From NCBI GenBank assembly GCA_022497155.1, contig MU385717.1:248001-312000 (forward strand): 64,000 nucleotides of DNA, in the 5' to 3' direction. The notes under the pieces were generated by a model, which ran no database searches, was not told where the DNA came from, and worked only from the letters and a program-made list of their open reading frames with translations. The translations under genes and the position numbers were made by a program. Shown here one piece after another: positions 1 through 11,373 of the stretch (positions are counted from its first letter, which is position 1; each line of letters starts with the position of its first letter). This stretch comes from Whalleya microplaca (taxonomy: Eukaryota; Ascomycota; Sordariomycetes; Xylariales; Xylariaceae).

Positions 1-2360
1 TTCTTAAAAACACAACACACATGCTCTTACCTTTTCTAGCTGAAGGACTGTGTGTGCTGGTGCTAGAATCTTGTTGATGCCGGGCCCTAGGTGCTTCGGG
101 TTTCCCCGTACAGCGGCTTTCCTACGCAGATTCATGATCGGCCGCATACCAGTTTCTTTGGGCAACAATCGAGCTGAACTGAACCCAAGAGCTCGAGAGT
201 CGAGGATTTTCTGAGCATCGTCGAGCTTAACTTCCGAGAGCATCTTGCTTTTCAGAGTCGTAATTGAAGGCTCTGCTACATAGCGCCATATGTCGTGACG
301 AAAGAAAAATAGTCGATACTTGTGAGTGTTTGACTCTGTGACATAGAAATTACTGCGAATCAGGGGTATCATAATCGAATCGAACAAGAAGTACAAAAAC
401 TCGAAATAGAGTTCGCGACGCTTCTGTATATCGGTCTGGGATGTCTTAGTTGACCTTAACCATGGCGGTGAAAGCCAGCTTATGTCGGTAATCTTTGCTT
501 CGTTAGTAGTGCTCATGACAAAAGTGAGCTATAAGATATCTGACCTTCATACCCTGCATCACTTCATGAAGTGACATCGCTTCAAAACGCCTCAATGATA
601 TGAATTGGTCCACCTTCTTGAGGAACATGTTCTTATTCACGTCCGCAACAGATTCAGGGCCCCAGAACTCACTGGGCACTATCTTCTTCAAGACAGCTTG
701 GCAGAAGGCAGATACTGTGGCAGGTGGAGTTGCCAGGTCTACAATTGACGGGACATGGCTCTGTTGCGATGAGGGACGTAAAACTTGTGAATGTGACGCT
801 GTCTTTTTCCGCATCGCCTTGGACTTCCGCGCAGGTCTACGCGATCCAGTCTCAGCTGGCTCAAGTTCTCGTCGACCAAGTGAGGCATGAACCTGCCCAA
901 TGTCAGTAAAGTCCATAGCTTTCACGGAATTTCATGCATACAGGACAGTAGTGCTGGAGGAGCTTTGAATAGGAACAACGTTGATGCAAAATCTGCAATT
1001 TTCGCACCAGCTCTGTTGCGCTGCCTCTCAACCTTTTGGGCGTCTGGATGCGAACAGCCGGGTCGCCAAGTCTACCAAACTTCCCAAATATCTCCTCTTC
1101 TCTCAAGGTGTAATCTTTCAACCGCTGAGACGTTTCCTTGAAGTCGACTTTCGAGGTGAAGACATTGTGGAGCCCAAATTGACGTGGAAAGATATACATC
1201 ATGACTCTCAGGGTGTGAAGGTCATTCTGACGAGTCGTTTGTTTCTCTTCCTCCGCCGTATGCTCTTGGTCTTCAGCAAGATGGCGATAAGGAGATCGAT
1301 TGAGCACATCTACTCTACTGTCAGCACCTGCTACTTATATGGACATAAATCACTCACGAATATGCCTTAGACCAAAATGTACGAGCCCGCGAGCATTCAG
1401 AGTAGCTCTGGCGTATAGCATACGGTTGCGGACAAAAACAATGTCTGACGGGGATTTGACAGGCTCGCTAGCGCCTGTTTCTCGAGGCTCCTTGGAATTA
1501 CAGATCTCAACATCTGACAAGGGTTTCCCTAATTTTCATGAGTACGTAGACTACAATATAACTTGATATGAAGATACCCACCACTAATCTGGCAAAAACT
1601 ATTGTCGGCCGCGTTGACAGGCATAAAAATTGCGCAGTCAAGAAGCAGGCCCATCATGATACGTTCGCCTGACTCGCCCATTAACCCAAGAAGCTGCGGC
1701 CATGGCGACTCTTTCAGCCTCTCAACATGCGGGTTGCGATGAACAGAATGTAGACCTAAGCCACGATCTTTGCGATAGCCGTCGCAGAGTAAGTGTTTCG
1801 GCCATTTGCTAGTCTTCTCTCTGGAGAATAAAGTTCTGACGACATATTCCACCATCTAACCAATAGTAGTTTGTCAGCAAGGTCTCAATTAGGGGAAGTT
1901 CTCCTTTATTTTGTATGTGCAACTATAAAGGGGTTCTTACAAGTGACTGTGACTCGGCAAAACCTGCTATGCCATTAGATAGAGTGACATAGGACTCGTC
2001 GCCTCGCTGAGAGAAATTCTTCCATCCTTCCATGCCATTATCCTTCGCATCATTTTGATTTTTAGGAACGCCAACCAGGGTAGTGTCTAGCAAGGCTCCC
2101 AGGGCCTGTTCCACTTCCGTCAAAGGTGAATTGGGAGCCTTGCATACCGCACTAATAGCAGCAATCTTTTTTCTCCTAATTCTGGAAGAAGCCGGAAGTC
2201 TCGAAAGGACATAATTGCGCAATGTCAGCACCTCAGGGTAAAATTGATTCAGAACAGCGTGATGCACTTGTGCTGGTTGTTCATGAGATCTTCCCTTTTT
2301 CGCCTGAGGCTCACTATCTGTCGAGGCGCCCCCATGCTTCCGCTTTCTTGACCTAGTCAT
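1..2360 (-). CDS. TERT: Telomerase reverse transcriptase, 5' part (3' end outside window)
   Basis: Catalytic protein subunit of telomerase, which copies the telomerase RNA template onto chromosome ends in the nucleus. Exons read by eye: 2360-1941, 1855-1582, 1528-1358, 1309-942, 892-545, 492-31; introns are 48-85 bp and all phases close, giving 681 codons in the window. Start is the ATG at 2360; the longer frame upstream begins only with TTG. Visible in order: basic N-terminus (RSRKRKHGG), an N-terminal domain with FYPEVLTLRNYVLSRLP, then VRNRMLYARATLNARG and LRHIHVLNRSPYRH, the CP motif (LLQHYCP), the QFP-type stretch (QFISLRRFEAMSLHEVMQG), the T motif (NFYVTES...RLFFFRHDIW) and RT motif 1 (ARLLPKETGMRPIMNLRRK). 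The next donor (GTAAGAG) is at 30-24, so motif 2, the catalytic aspartate motifs A and C, and the C-terminal extension lie beyond the window. The telomerase motifs make other reverse transcriptases very unlikely. Confidence 0.95.
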
Positions 2361-5300
2361 TTTCAAATTGCGATCTCATAGTGTTGGTTGGCACATGATT
2401 TTGTACAAGGTCATTGTTGGTGATAGTATTGTGTTGGTTAACATGCCCATGCCCATGCCAAGGATGGCCACATTCGCGAGTTCCACACGGATGTTCCACA
2501 CAGCAGACCGTTGGATATGATGCTGCGTGAAGCTAGTCACGAGAATTGGTTGGGCGTGCAAAGCCATGGGAAGCTAAGCGCAGTGCACTATTTTCGGACA
2601 ATTATTACCGGTGTTAAAGACGTTGTGCACTTTGCAGACGACGCGTGCCCACACGCGTCTTACCAGGTGTTGATCTACCTACCAAAACAGGTAAGTGTAC
2701 CGTGCACGGTGTGTGGATGTGACGTTCGTGTTTTGACCACCTGAACTTGGAATTTAGTTACCTTTCAATCCGTACTTGCATGCTAAATTTGTCCCGCGGC
2801 TCATTGATAGTCATTTCGTCCTATCTACATATTCACATGAAGATAGATGGCTACTATAATTGAAGTTATATAGATGTATGTGAGATTGGATTCTTGGCTT
2901 TTTCTTTTTATTATCATTAACTTACGGATGAGTTTTGTGCCTACTCCGTCTGTTCCGTACAATTGAGACCAATAATTTACAACAAACTCCATGGAGGACA
3001 GCAGCATTGGAGTAGTTCTCCTCCTTATCCCCTGGTCAGTTACATAGATCAAGTTCGCGGCATTGATCCCTGGCATCTGCCACTTGGCAACCGCTTTCCT
3101 GGCCCGAAGACTGAAGTTGGTCAGGTTTGACGGTTGGGCACTATCAGACTGACTCATTGGGACATCGGTGTCAAACTGGTAGACGTTTATTAGTGTCGTT
3201 CTACAATCCTTTGGTCAATCCATCCTGGCCTGTAATTTGCCTCATATGGTGTCGTACGAGCTTGATTTGCTCTCTGGTGTCGGCTGGCTAAAGTCAGCAT
3301 GAATGTGGCTGAAAAGCCACCAAAGCTCCCTTTCCAAGGGATAAGGAGTGAGGCCATCCCATCCAATGGATTTGGGTAGTAGGGCATCCAACATGCATAT
3401 CAGGAAAACATCAGGAACAAATAGAGTCGGTCAATTGCAGCCGTATAAGGGGTCCTGCGTCTTATCCTGCCATCGATGGGGAACACCTTATCCATGAGGC
3501 GTTTCTCTGCCTGGTATGACTAGTATGCAGTATCATTAGTACAAGTATTCTAGCTTATGGCAACAAAGTTCTTCAAAGCTCGATCTTACGAGGCACCGTA
3601 TTGGTAGCTAGGCTCACCTGTTCGGGTATTAAAAATCCGTGACCGATGCTTTTATTATGTCTCGCACCTTACGACTTCGGAGAGATACGTTTGAGGTAGA
3701 TTGTGGCTTCAGTTGTCCAGTTTGTCCGACATTTCAGGAGAATTGATGGGTTGAAGAGATGCAAGCTGTCATGCACTCCTTGTCTGAATGCTGTACGTTT
3801 CCACCGCCAGCTGGTCAACCTCAGGGTGCATGTACAACACATCCGATAGCCATCGGCACCCGGGCTTTATACGACAGTACATCTGTACAAAGGGTTGTGA
3901 GGGGTGTGTAAAATTCTGAGTAAGAACAGGCAGACAGGATCAATTAAGCTTTCAGCCATCCCGTTGGAGTGGTTCCTAATTGCTGAGATGTGGTGGTCAG
4001 AGTTCTATTTACCTCTTATGTGGTATCTGCTTTCGTCTCAACCCAGGTACCTCATCACACATCTCTGCACCTTATTATTACCGTAAGATTCAATGCCGCT
4101 AGTGCAAATTACAGAGGATGGATGTATGTACCTACATACCTACACATTGAAAGTGTGTAAGGTCGTATGTAGATATTTGGTGGTGTGGATTCCCCGCCAA
4201 GTCAGGTAGAGAGGCAGGCAGAGGGCGTCTGCATGGGATCTCCTCCGCATAACGGTAGCTCACGGCATCCCTACATGACAGTACCTATGGATGCTCTCCA
4301 ATGGTTCAACGCCCTTTTTATCTTCAACTATTACCTGCCTATATGTAGGGAGTATATACCCCGGTGTTCAGGTTTTTATTAAGCATTCATGTAGTCTGGT
4401 TAGTAGGTAAACAATCTCATCCCCCATAGGTGCAGCAATGTACCTAAGCTGATTATGGATGACCTGAGTCAGCGATCTGAACTGCTGCATGCTTGGTGTC
4501 AATGTTGTATTTACTACGGTAGTACTATTGATCGAAGTCCAATACTGCCCACTAGGCAGTGGGCACAACATGACTTATAAGAGAGATGGATAGACGGGTA
4601 GATGGGGGGTTGGTTATGTAACTAACCAGGTACATAGATAGATTAGCATGTATAATACCTAACGTCTAAGCCAGTTATACATAGGTAGATATGAGGGATG
4701 AGAGATATCTAGGTACGTGGGTTGACATGACCTGCGGTACCTAGTCCATACCTTGCATACCCAGGCAATAAGCTGTATCTACATCTACATACATATTTGA
4801 TATTAGTAGCTATTTAGCTGGGTTAGCTGCCCACTTCCTAGGTTAGCTAACCGGTAGCTAGCTATACATAGTAGATACCATAATAGATTATGTACCGCTA
4901 TAGATAGCTGTGTGTTAGAATTGAAATTGACAAGATCGCATTTCTCTTCCCATTACACACTTACTTCCCTTTAAGTGTACGACTTATTATAGGAAGTATT
5001 CGGCATTCGTTACATTTCGTCCGACCTTTCACACAAATCACCTCGCATCTCCTATGCCAGCGCATCGCAAGTCAAGAAGAGCTTGCAGGGCTCCAGTCTA
5101 AAATCTGTCGAATGGCTTGTGGGAAAATCATTCCGCTGTCCGTTCTCCCCCACACTTCTTCCCAAAATCTGACTGCAACCCTCACGTCCATCCAATTGCT
5201 TGGATGCTTGAAGCCCAAGCGCCCCCCCCAAAAAAAGGTTCAGAGTAACCTAAACGTTATTATTCGACCAACCTTGCCCGCCTTGTGCCAACCCTGGACC

Positions 5301-5381
5301 AAAAGGTTGATTCGACCCTGTTATCCCGTTTGTGTGCTTGTGCCTGCTGGTAACTCTTTCTCACGTTGAGGTGATGCCGCA
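2361..5381. other. Intergenic region between divergent TERT and RhoGEF genes
   Basis: About 3 kb upstream of both flanking genes. It is rather AT-rich and carries many short TACCTA/TAGGTA and TACATA words, especially 4120-4160 and 4570-4900. The only protein-like stretch is the minus-strand relic at 2825-3387, listed separately. The last part before 5382 is presumably promoter and leader of the RhoGEF gene. It contains an out-of-frame ATG at 5374 that overlaps the main start. No tRNA, rRNA or transposase was seen. Confidence 0.6.
2825..3387 (-). pseudogene. Possible broken gene or relic, unrecognised
   Basis: Two adjacent minus-strand open frames, 3387-3190 (65 aa, ending DQRIVERH) and 3157-2825 (110 aa), have a protein-like, not low-complexity, composition. 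The second frame can be read upstream of its ATG up to where the first frame stops, so a single-base frameshift near 3190-3200 would join them. I do not recognise a family and no catalytic motif is visible. It could be a degenerate gene, a small gene with an unrecognised intron, or chance. The surrounding DNA is gene-poor. Confidence 0.22.
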
Positions 5382-5384
5382 ATG
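5374..5384 (+). promoter_or_regulatory. Out-of-frame upstream ATG overlapping the RhoGEF start
   Basis: An ATG at 5374 lies 8 nt before the annotated start at 5382 and in another frame, so scanning ribosomes would meet it first. This could lower translation or favour leaky scanning. Only the start-codon positions are shown by the sequence; any effect is inference. Confidence 0.35.
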
Positions 5385-8300
5385 CAACCCGAAGAAGGAG
5401 AGGGAGAATCCCTTCCAACCCACAATTTCGATTCGGGTCGCCATTACCGCTTTCCTGCACCTGAGAATACTGAGGATGTAGCTGCGTCTGCTGCGTCTGT
5501 GTCTGTGTCTGCATCTGCACTTGACGCCGACTACGACCAGCATCACGACAATCATCACCACCACCACCACCACCACCACCACCTTAATTCTAGATACAAT
5601 CACGACGAGGACCACGGCTACGATCACCCCTTGCCCTCACCCTTATCCTATGCCGACAACTTCCAGTTCCCGTCCTATGCCATCAGCAACTTCCAAGCCG
5701 CCCACGAGAACGCGACGAGTGCGGCCGTCGAAGTAGATCCCCACGACTTCTACAGAACTTACCCTTACCAGACCGGCATTGATCTCCACATCGATGCCCA
5801 CGACGAATTGATGGCGTCGGCATTGCCTGTCTCGAGGCAAAACCAGAATGCCCCGGCCCGATCGAACGGCAACGCTACGAGCCCGAAGCACGCCATGGTT
5901 TCTTCCACACGACCCGGTCTGCAAGCTTTACGCTCGGTGTCGGCTCCGGTTGACGATAGAACAGCGGCCGGTGCTGCAAAGGCGAGACCTGCAGCCTCGA
6001 AATCGAACCATGGGAATGGGAATGGGGGCCGCGTCAAGGATCTAACCAAAAGATTCGATCAGAATGGCACCCAGTTGAGTAACACTAACGCCCGCAAACC
6101 CTCCCCACGCATTCCAACAAGAGAGACATCATCAAATGGTCACACATCATACACAGCTTTGCGGTCTTCTACAGCCCGGGACTTTGCGACGACTGCCCCA
6201 TCGACCAGGAACAGGGCCGTTGCCGAAGATCATGTGTCCAACAACTCACAATCCTTTGCTAGCCGCATAGCGAAACCTCGAACAGGGGGCAGTGGTCACT
6301 CCCAGGCCTCAAAGTCTCTCTCGAATCTCTCTCCCATCGTCTCACCCCGTTCGACTCCACAACCCCAGTCTCGAAGTCTGCTTTTTGGAGAGATCGTGCC
6401 CGGCCAAATAGATGCTGGCACGGCCGGGTATGGAATTGCAGGTGTTAGACGTCAGCGAAGCTTGTCACATCCTGACGCTGAACCTCCCTCACCAAGTGAC
6501 TGGTATCGTGGGGCGGAGGGGGAATCAGCAGTCCAGGACGATGCGGAGCCTCACTCCCCTGTGAAGACAGCCAAGGCCCACAGCCGATCGCTCAGTGACG
6601 CCGCCGGGATCAGACCGAACCCTGTACGGTCCAAAGCATCTCCATCTTCACGTGCGAAGCCGCAATTAAGCTTAGCAACCCCGACTACATCTTCAAGGTT
6701 ACCCGTGTCTGTGCGCAAGTTCAACAGTCCTTCGGCTTCCTCTAGCCCTTCGTCGACACGGGCGAGTTCCCCATCCACACGGTCACGCCCTGCTGTTCAG
6801 GGAAAGGTGTCCACCTCGATACCAACTCCAAGGGCAAAGACACCCATTAGCAACTCCAGTTCTGCAGCGAAACGGCCAAATCGCCTAGGTGCTGTAACTC
6901 CAAATGATAGTACAAGACTTAATGCCTATATTTCAACGCCCGCGCCGAAATTATCACCAACTCTACGAAGCTCACGACCTCGCCAGCCTGTATCCTCAGC
7001 CACCACCACAAGTTCAAGGATGAAGGCAGTTGAACGAGGAAAATCCCCATCGAAATTCGAATCTAGAATGGCTGCGAAGGCCAATGAGCAAGGAACGCGA
7101 AGAAGGAAGATATCTATGGGTCCAATCGACTTCGAGTCGCGGCGGGAACAGATTAAACTATCCTACACGAAATCCATCCGCGAGTCCGAGGCCCGAGCAG
7201 CCATTAGAAGAGCTGCCGAGGAGAAGAAGAGAAAGGCAGAGGCGGAGGCGGCAGCTCGACGTCAAGCTGAGGCTGAGGCCGAAGCTGAAGCTATAAGAGC
7301 AGAAATAGCTGCCGAGGAGAGGCGCCAAGAGGAGGCTCGTCGAGAAGAGCTGACGGCTGACAGTGTTCAAAGTCCAGGAAATACTGAAATATCCGCGGCA
7401 GAGCAGGCGGCATTGTCAATATCGACAGATTTAAGTAAACCTAATATTGATGCATTGGTCCCAAAGCCGGGAGTCGTCCAAAAAGACTCCCCAACCCTCG
7501 GCATACCTGGAAGCTTTCCATCTATAGAAAGCCCCAACGATCAGGAGGAGGCACCACCTTCGGCAATTTCGAATACCACCGAGTTTGATGTTGAACCCCA
7601 AACGGATCCACCGTTACAGGAAATTCCTCTGCGCGCTGATATGCCTACGATCAAAAGCGTTGAAGAACAGGCTAGATTAGCGCATTCCAGTTCTGAGTAT
7701 AGATCTCCATTCGAAGACGAGTCACCTAACGATGATAGTGTATCTATCAAGATTTCCTTGGACACTTCCGTAGAGACGAAATCACAGTCTCTAAAGCCTA
7801 GTCTCGTTGCTGGTGAGCCCAGCACTAACAATTTCATACCAAGCTCCTACCAGGACGACGAGTACGAGCCACAACCACTTCCGTCACAGACATATCAGAC
7901 GAAAGTGACCATTATTGGTCGCGACTCGGATTTTTCTCCACCGGCACGCGAGTCTAGTGAGCCTACGTATGCTGGATATTTACAAGCCCAAGATGGCTCT
8001 CGGGAACGTGCCTCGCACATACAACTCAAAAGACCCCCTAATCTCTCTCGCAATTACTCCTATGGCAGCGGTGCACCGAACGACGAGCAACCTGACCCAA
8101 GCGCTGGGCTCAGTGATATTGAGGAGTTTTTTGTCGGTCCCATCATCAAAGACGCCTTAGCAGAGCGCGCTCCCGATTCCGCCTCTAATCCACCGAAAAG
8201 AGAACCCATAGCTGCTGCCGACCAGCCTATAGAGGAAATACGTTTCTCTATCGATTCTAGGCGAACCATGGGCACGGCCCCGAGTCTCACTGTACCAAGG

Positions 8301-11300
8301 ACTTCAGATTCCATGAATAGGGCCAGTCAAACTACGGTCTGGACCGATTACTCGATCAACAGCCAGGACGCGTACTCGGATTATGGGCCGAAAGATCGGT
8401 ATCTGCAGAATCGCGACTCCGCCTATATCGATGATCAGTCAATATCGGAATCTTGCTCTCGACCGCAGTCATATCATTACGACATAGGCTCTAGGGATGC
8501 ATCTCCTAGCCCTAAGACGCGCCTTGAAGGAAGTTTTCAGGACATTGACTCGTTGCACGAGCAGCCCCACCAGCTTCCAGAGCTTAATACTGGAGGCGGT
8601 TTCGTTGTGGACTATCTTCCTCATAAGAGCACTACCACATTGTCTACTATTCCGACGATTCCGGATCATGCTCCGCCGCCGCCGCCAGCAGACAAGATCT
8701 CACTGCAGGATATCCCGAGCTCTGCGCCACAGAGCGAGTACTTCGATGACACGAGACCGAGCAGCTACCTACATATTAGCAAAGATGATCAAAGCCTTTT
8801 CTCTATCGATCCTAGTAGGAGGGAAAGCGAGGATTTCAGTCAATCTGAGTCGGGTCATCGTACAGTCTATCAAGGCTCGCTCGAGATCTCGGAGGGGACG
8901 CCTCAGTCGACTCTTATGAGCAGTCAGCAAACTCTAGCAGAAAGCATTGACCAAACCCAAGACGCTGCAGAACTCCCGGAAAAAGAGAGAAAACGGCTTT
9001 TTACGCGCCTTGAAACTATCAAGGAACTGATCGACACCGAAGCGTTCTTCGTCAGGGATATGAACATCGTCGAAGAAATTTACAAAGGGACTGCTGAGGC
9101 TTGCCCTCAACTCGACGATAAAACTATTAAGCTGATCTTCCGCAACACAGATCAGATCATCAAGTTCCACTCTAGCTTCCTAGTTGAACTTAAAGAAGCA
9201 GTCTCCAGTGTTTATACCCCTAAGGCCCATCGAACACAGTTTCCAAAAGAAAATCCTAATCCGTCTGATGGGACTTCTCCGTCAACTACATCTACACCGG
9301 CTACGAGTCGCCTGAGCGACGATAGAGATCGAGAAACGTCGTTAGGTCCAGTTTTCATTCAAAACATGGAGAAGATGAAGGCAGCTCACGAGACTTTCCT
9401 TAAAAACAGTGATCATGCTGCAAAACGGCTGATCCAGATCCAGGAAGACCCAACGGTAAAGGTCTGGCTGAACGAATGTAATGAAGTTGCACGAGATTTG
9501 ACTAAGGCCTGGAACCTGGACTCTCTGCTCATCAAGCCTATGCAAAGAATTACAAAATACCCGAACCTGCTCATCCAACTTCTGCATGAAACGCCTGCAA
9601 CTCACCCGGATCGTCCAGCTCTTGAATCCGCCAAAGTTGACCTGGAGAACGCAATCGAAGAAATCAACAAGACCAAGAAGAACTTCGAATTAGTTGGGCA
9701 GATTGTCGGTAGAAAGCGCAAAGACTCCGATGTCAGGGCTGGCTTCGCAAGAGCCTTTGGCAAAAAGGTTGACAAACTGCAAACGGGCACCAATAGACCA
9801 CCAGAAGATCCCGAGTACCTCAAGCTTCACGAAAAGTTTGGTGATGATTACCTTCGACTACAGGTGGTACTTAGGGATGTCGAATTCTATACGCGGCAGG
9901 TTACTGAATATGTTCATGAATTTCTGCAATATCTTTCTTCGATGGAGCTAGTCATGCGACTGCAACCTTCACCTCACCCCGAGATCGAAAGCAAATGGGT
10001 CCGCTTCAATGTGTCTATGAGAGACATCGAGAAGGTCGCCCTAGAGCAACATGTTAGTAGCACCCCATTCTCACACATACCGTAGCAATTACAAGCTGAC
10101 CAAACTATCTAGCTCTCTCAAGTCCGAAAGCAGGTTATCGAACCTTTCGAGCTAGTAATCAAATCGTACGGTAACCCATCATTAGCTATGAAAAAAAGGG
10201 GTAAGCGTCGATTGGACTATGAGAAATCGATCCAGCTCAAGAAGAGCGGTAAGAAGGTCGACAAGCAGCTCGCCGAGTTCATCGAACAGTATGAAGCCTT
10301 GAACGAAGCTCTGAAAAAGGAACTACCAAAACTCTCTACATTGACTGAAAAGGTAGGCAAGATTTGCCTTGCAAACTTCGTCACCATACAAACACAATGG
10401 TACGCCATTTGGAAAGAGAAGGTCAAGGTGGTCCTCGGAGATCCTCAGGTCCCAGAGATTTCCGACATTGTCTCTGTGTTCCAACACGACTATAAATTCC
10501 AGGACGAGCAGATTAACACCATCGGCATTGTCAATTCAGCTTCCGTAGGGCGTCCTTCCCAGTCAACCAGTACCGATGAATCTTTCGCGCGACTCCGGTT
10601 GAGGCCATCTGAGAGCTATCGCGGTCGCGGACTATCTCTGAGTAGCGATGCAGCTCCGACTTTGCCCGCACCTGACTGGATGAAGCGCCATAGTGGCCAA
10701 TTCACCCTATCGCCATCTGGTGCTTCCGCCCCGAGCCCTCAGCAGTATTATCGTGATTATTATGCTGGGGTGAATACACAGGGCCGTCCTGGTTCTAGCT
10801 CGCCACACACCCCTGACTTGTCAGGCGCCTCGCGGTCCATAGGCTCGGCATCTATACGCCCTGGAACTGGTCAAAGCTTTGACTCGAGTGGTGCTCCAAG
10901 ACAAAGCATGGATTCTGGCGCACACTCTAGACCTTATTCCAGTTCAATGTACCCCTCTCCGTATCAGCCGCAGGAGAATCAGCGTTTCTCTGGCCTATTC
11001 CAGTCTGCGCTTCCTCCTACAGAGGGACAGGAACGCCTTCCACGGCCATCTCAAGCATCCTCTCGTGCTTCTTCCCGGGAGCGTCAACCTATCAATGGAT
11101 ACAATGTCCTGTGGCTAGCAGCCTCTCTTTTCGAGTTCAATATCGAGACCACCAAACACGAAGCTGGGTACCCTTATCTAACGTACCAGGCAGGCGAGGT
11201 ATGTAAATCCTAACTTCCAAGTTGATATAAAGTACCAGTAATAATCTCATATATAGATCTTCGATGTAATTGCCGAGAAGGGCGAGTTATGGCTTGCCAA

Positions 11301-11373
11301 AAACCAGGACGACCCCAACAACCTAGTCGGGTGGCTATGGTCGAAGCATTTTGCCCGGTTGGCAGATGATTAA
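5382..11373 (+). CDS. Rho guanine nucleotide exchange factor (DH-BAR-SH3), 1957 aa
   Basis: Predicted activator of a Rho/Cdc42-type GTPase, acting in polarity and actin organisation at the cell cortex. Exons 5382-10052, 10113-11198 and 11257-11373 join in frame. The first ~1200 residues are Ser/Pro-rich and disordered, with a poly-histidine run near residues 60-70 (nt 5555-5583) and a Glu/Ala/Arg coiled coil at about residues 594-657. The DH domain spans about 1204-1441, with helix signatures IKELIDTEAFFVRDM and LLIKPMQRITKYPNLLIQL, and is interrupted by a ~45-residue Ser/Thr/Pro insert. A BAR-like helical region follows (about 1476-1694, starting YLKLHEKFGDDYLRL). The last ~70 residues form an SH3 domain (YLTYQAGEIFDVIAEKGELW ... 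GWLWSKHFARL) split by intron 2. DH plus BAR resembles fission yeast Gef1 and animal Tuba (established knowledge). No PH domain is evident. The exact GTPase partner is inference. Confidence 0.9.

Noticed and set aside
1923..1940. Extension of TERT exon 1 past SQSL
   Set aside because: GTAAGA donor at 1940 and family-consistent continuation in the next exon show this is intron.
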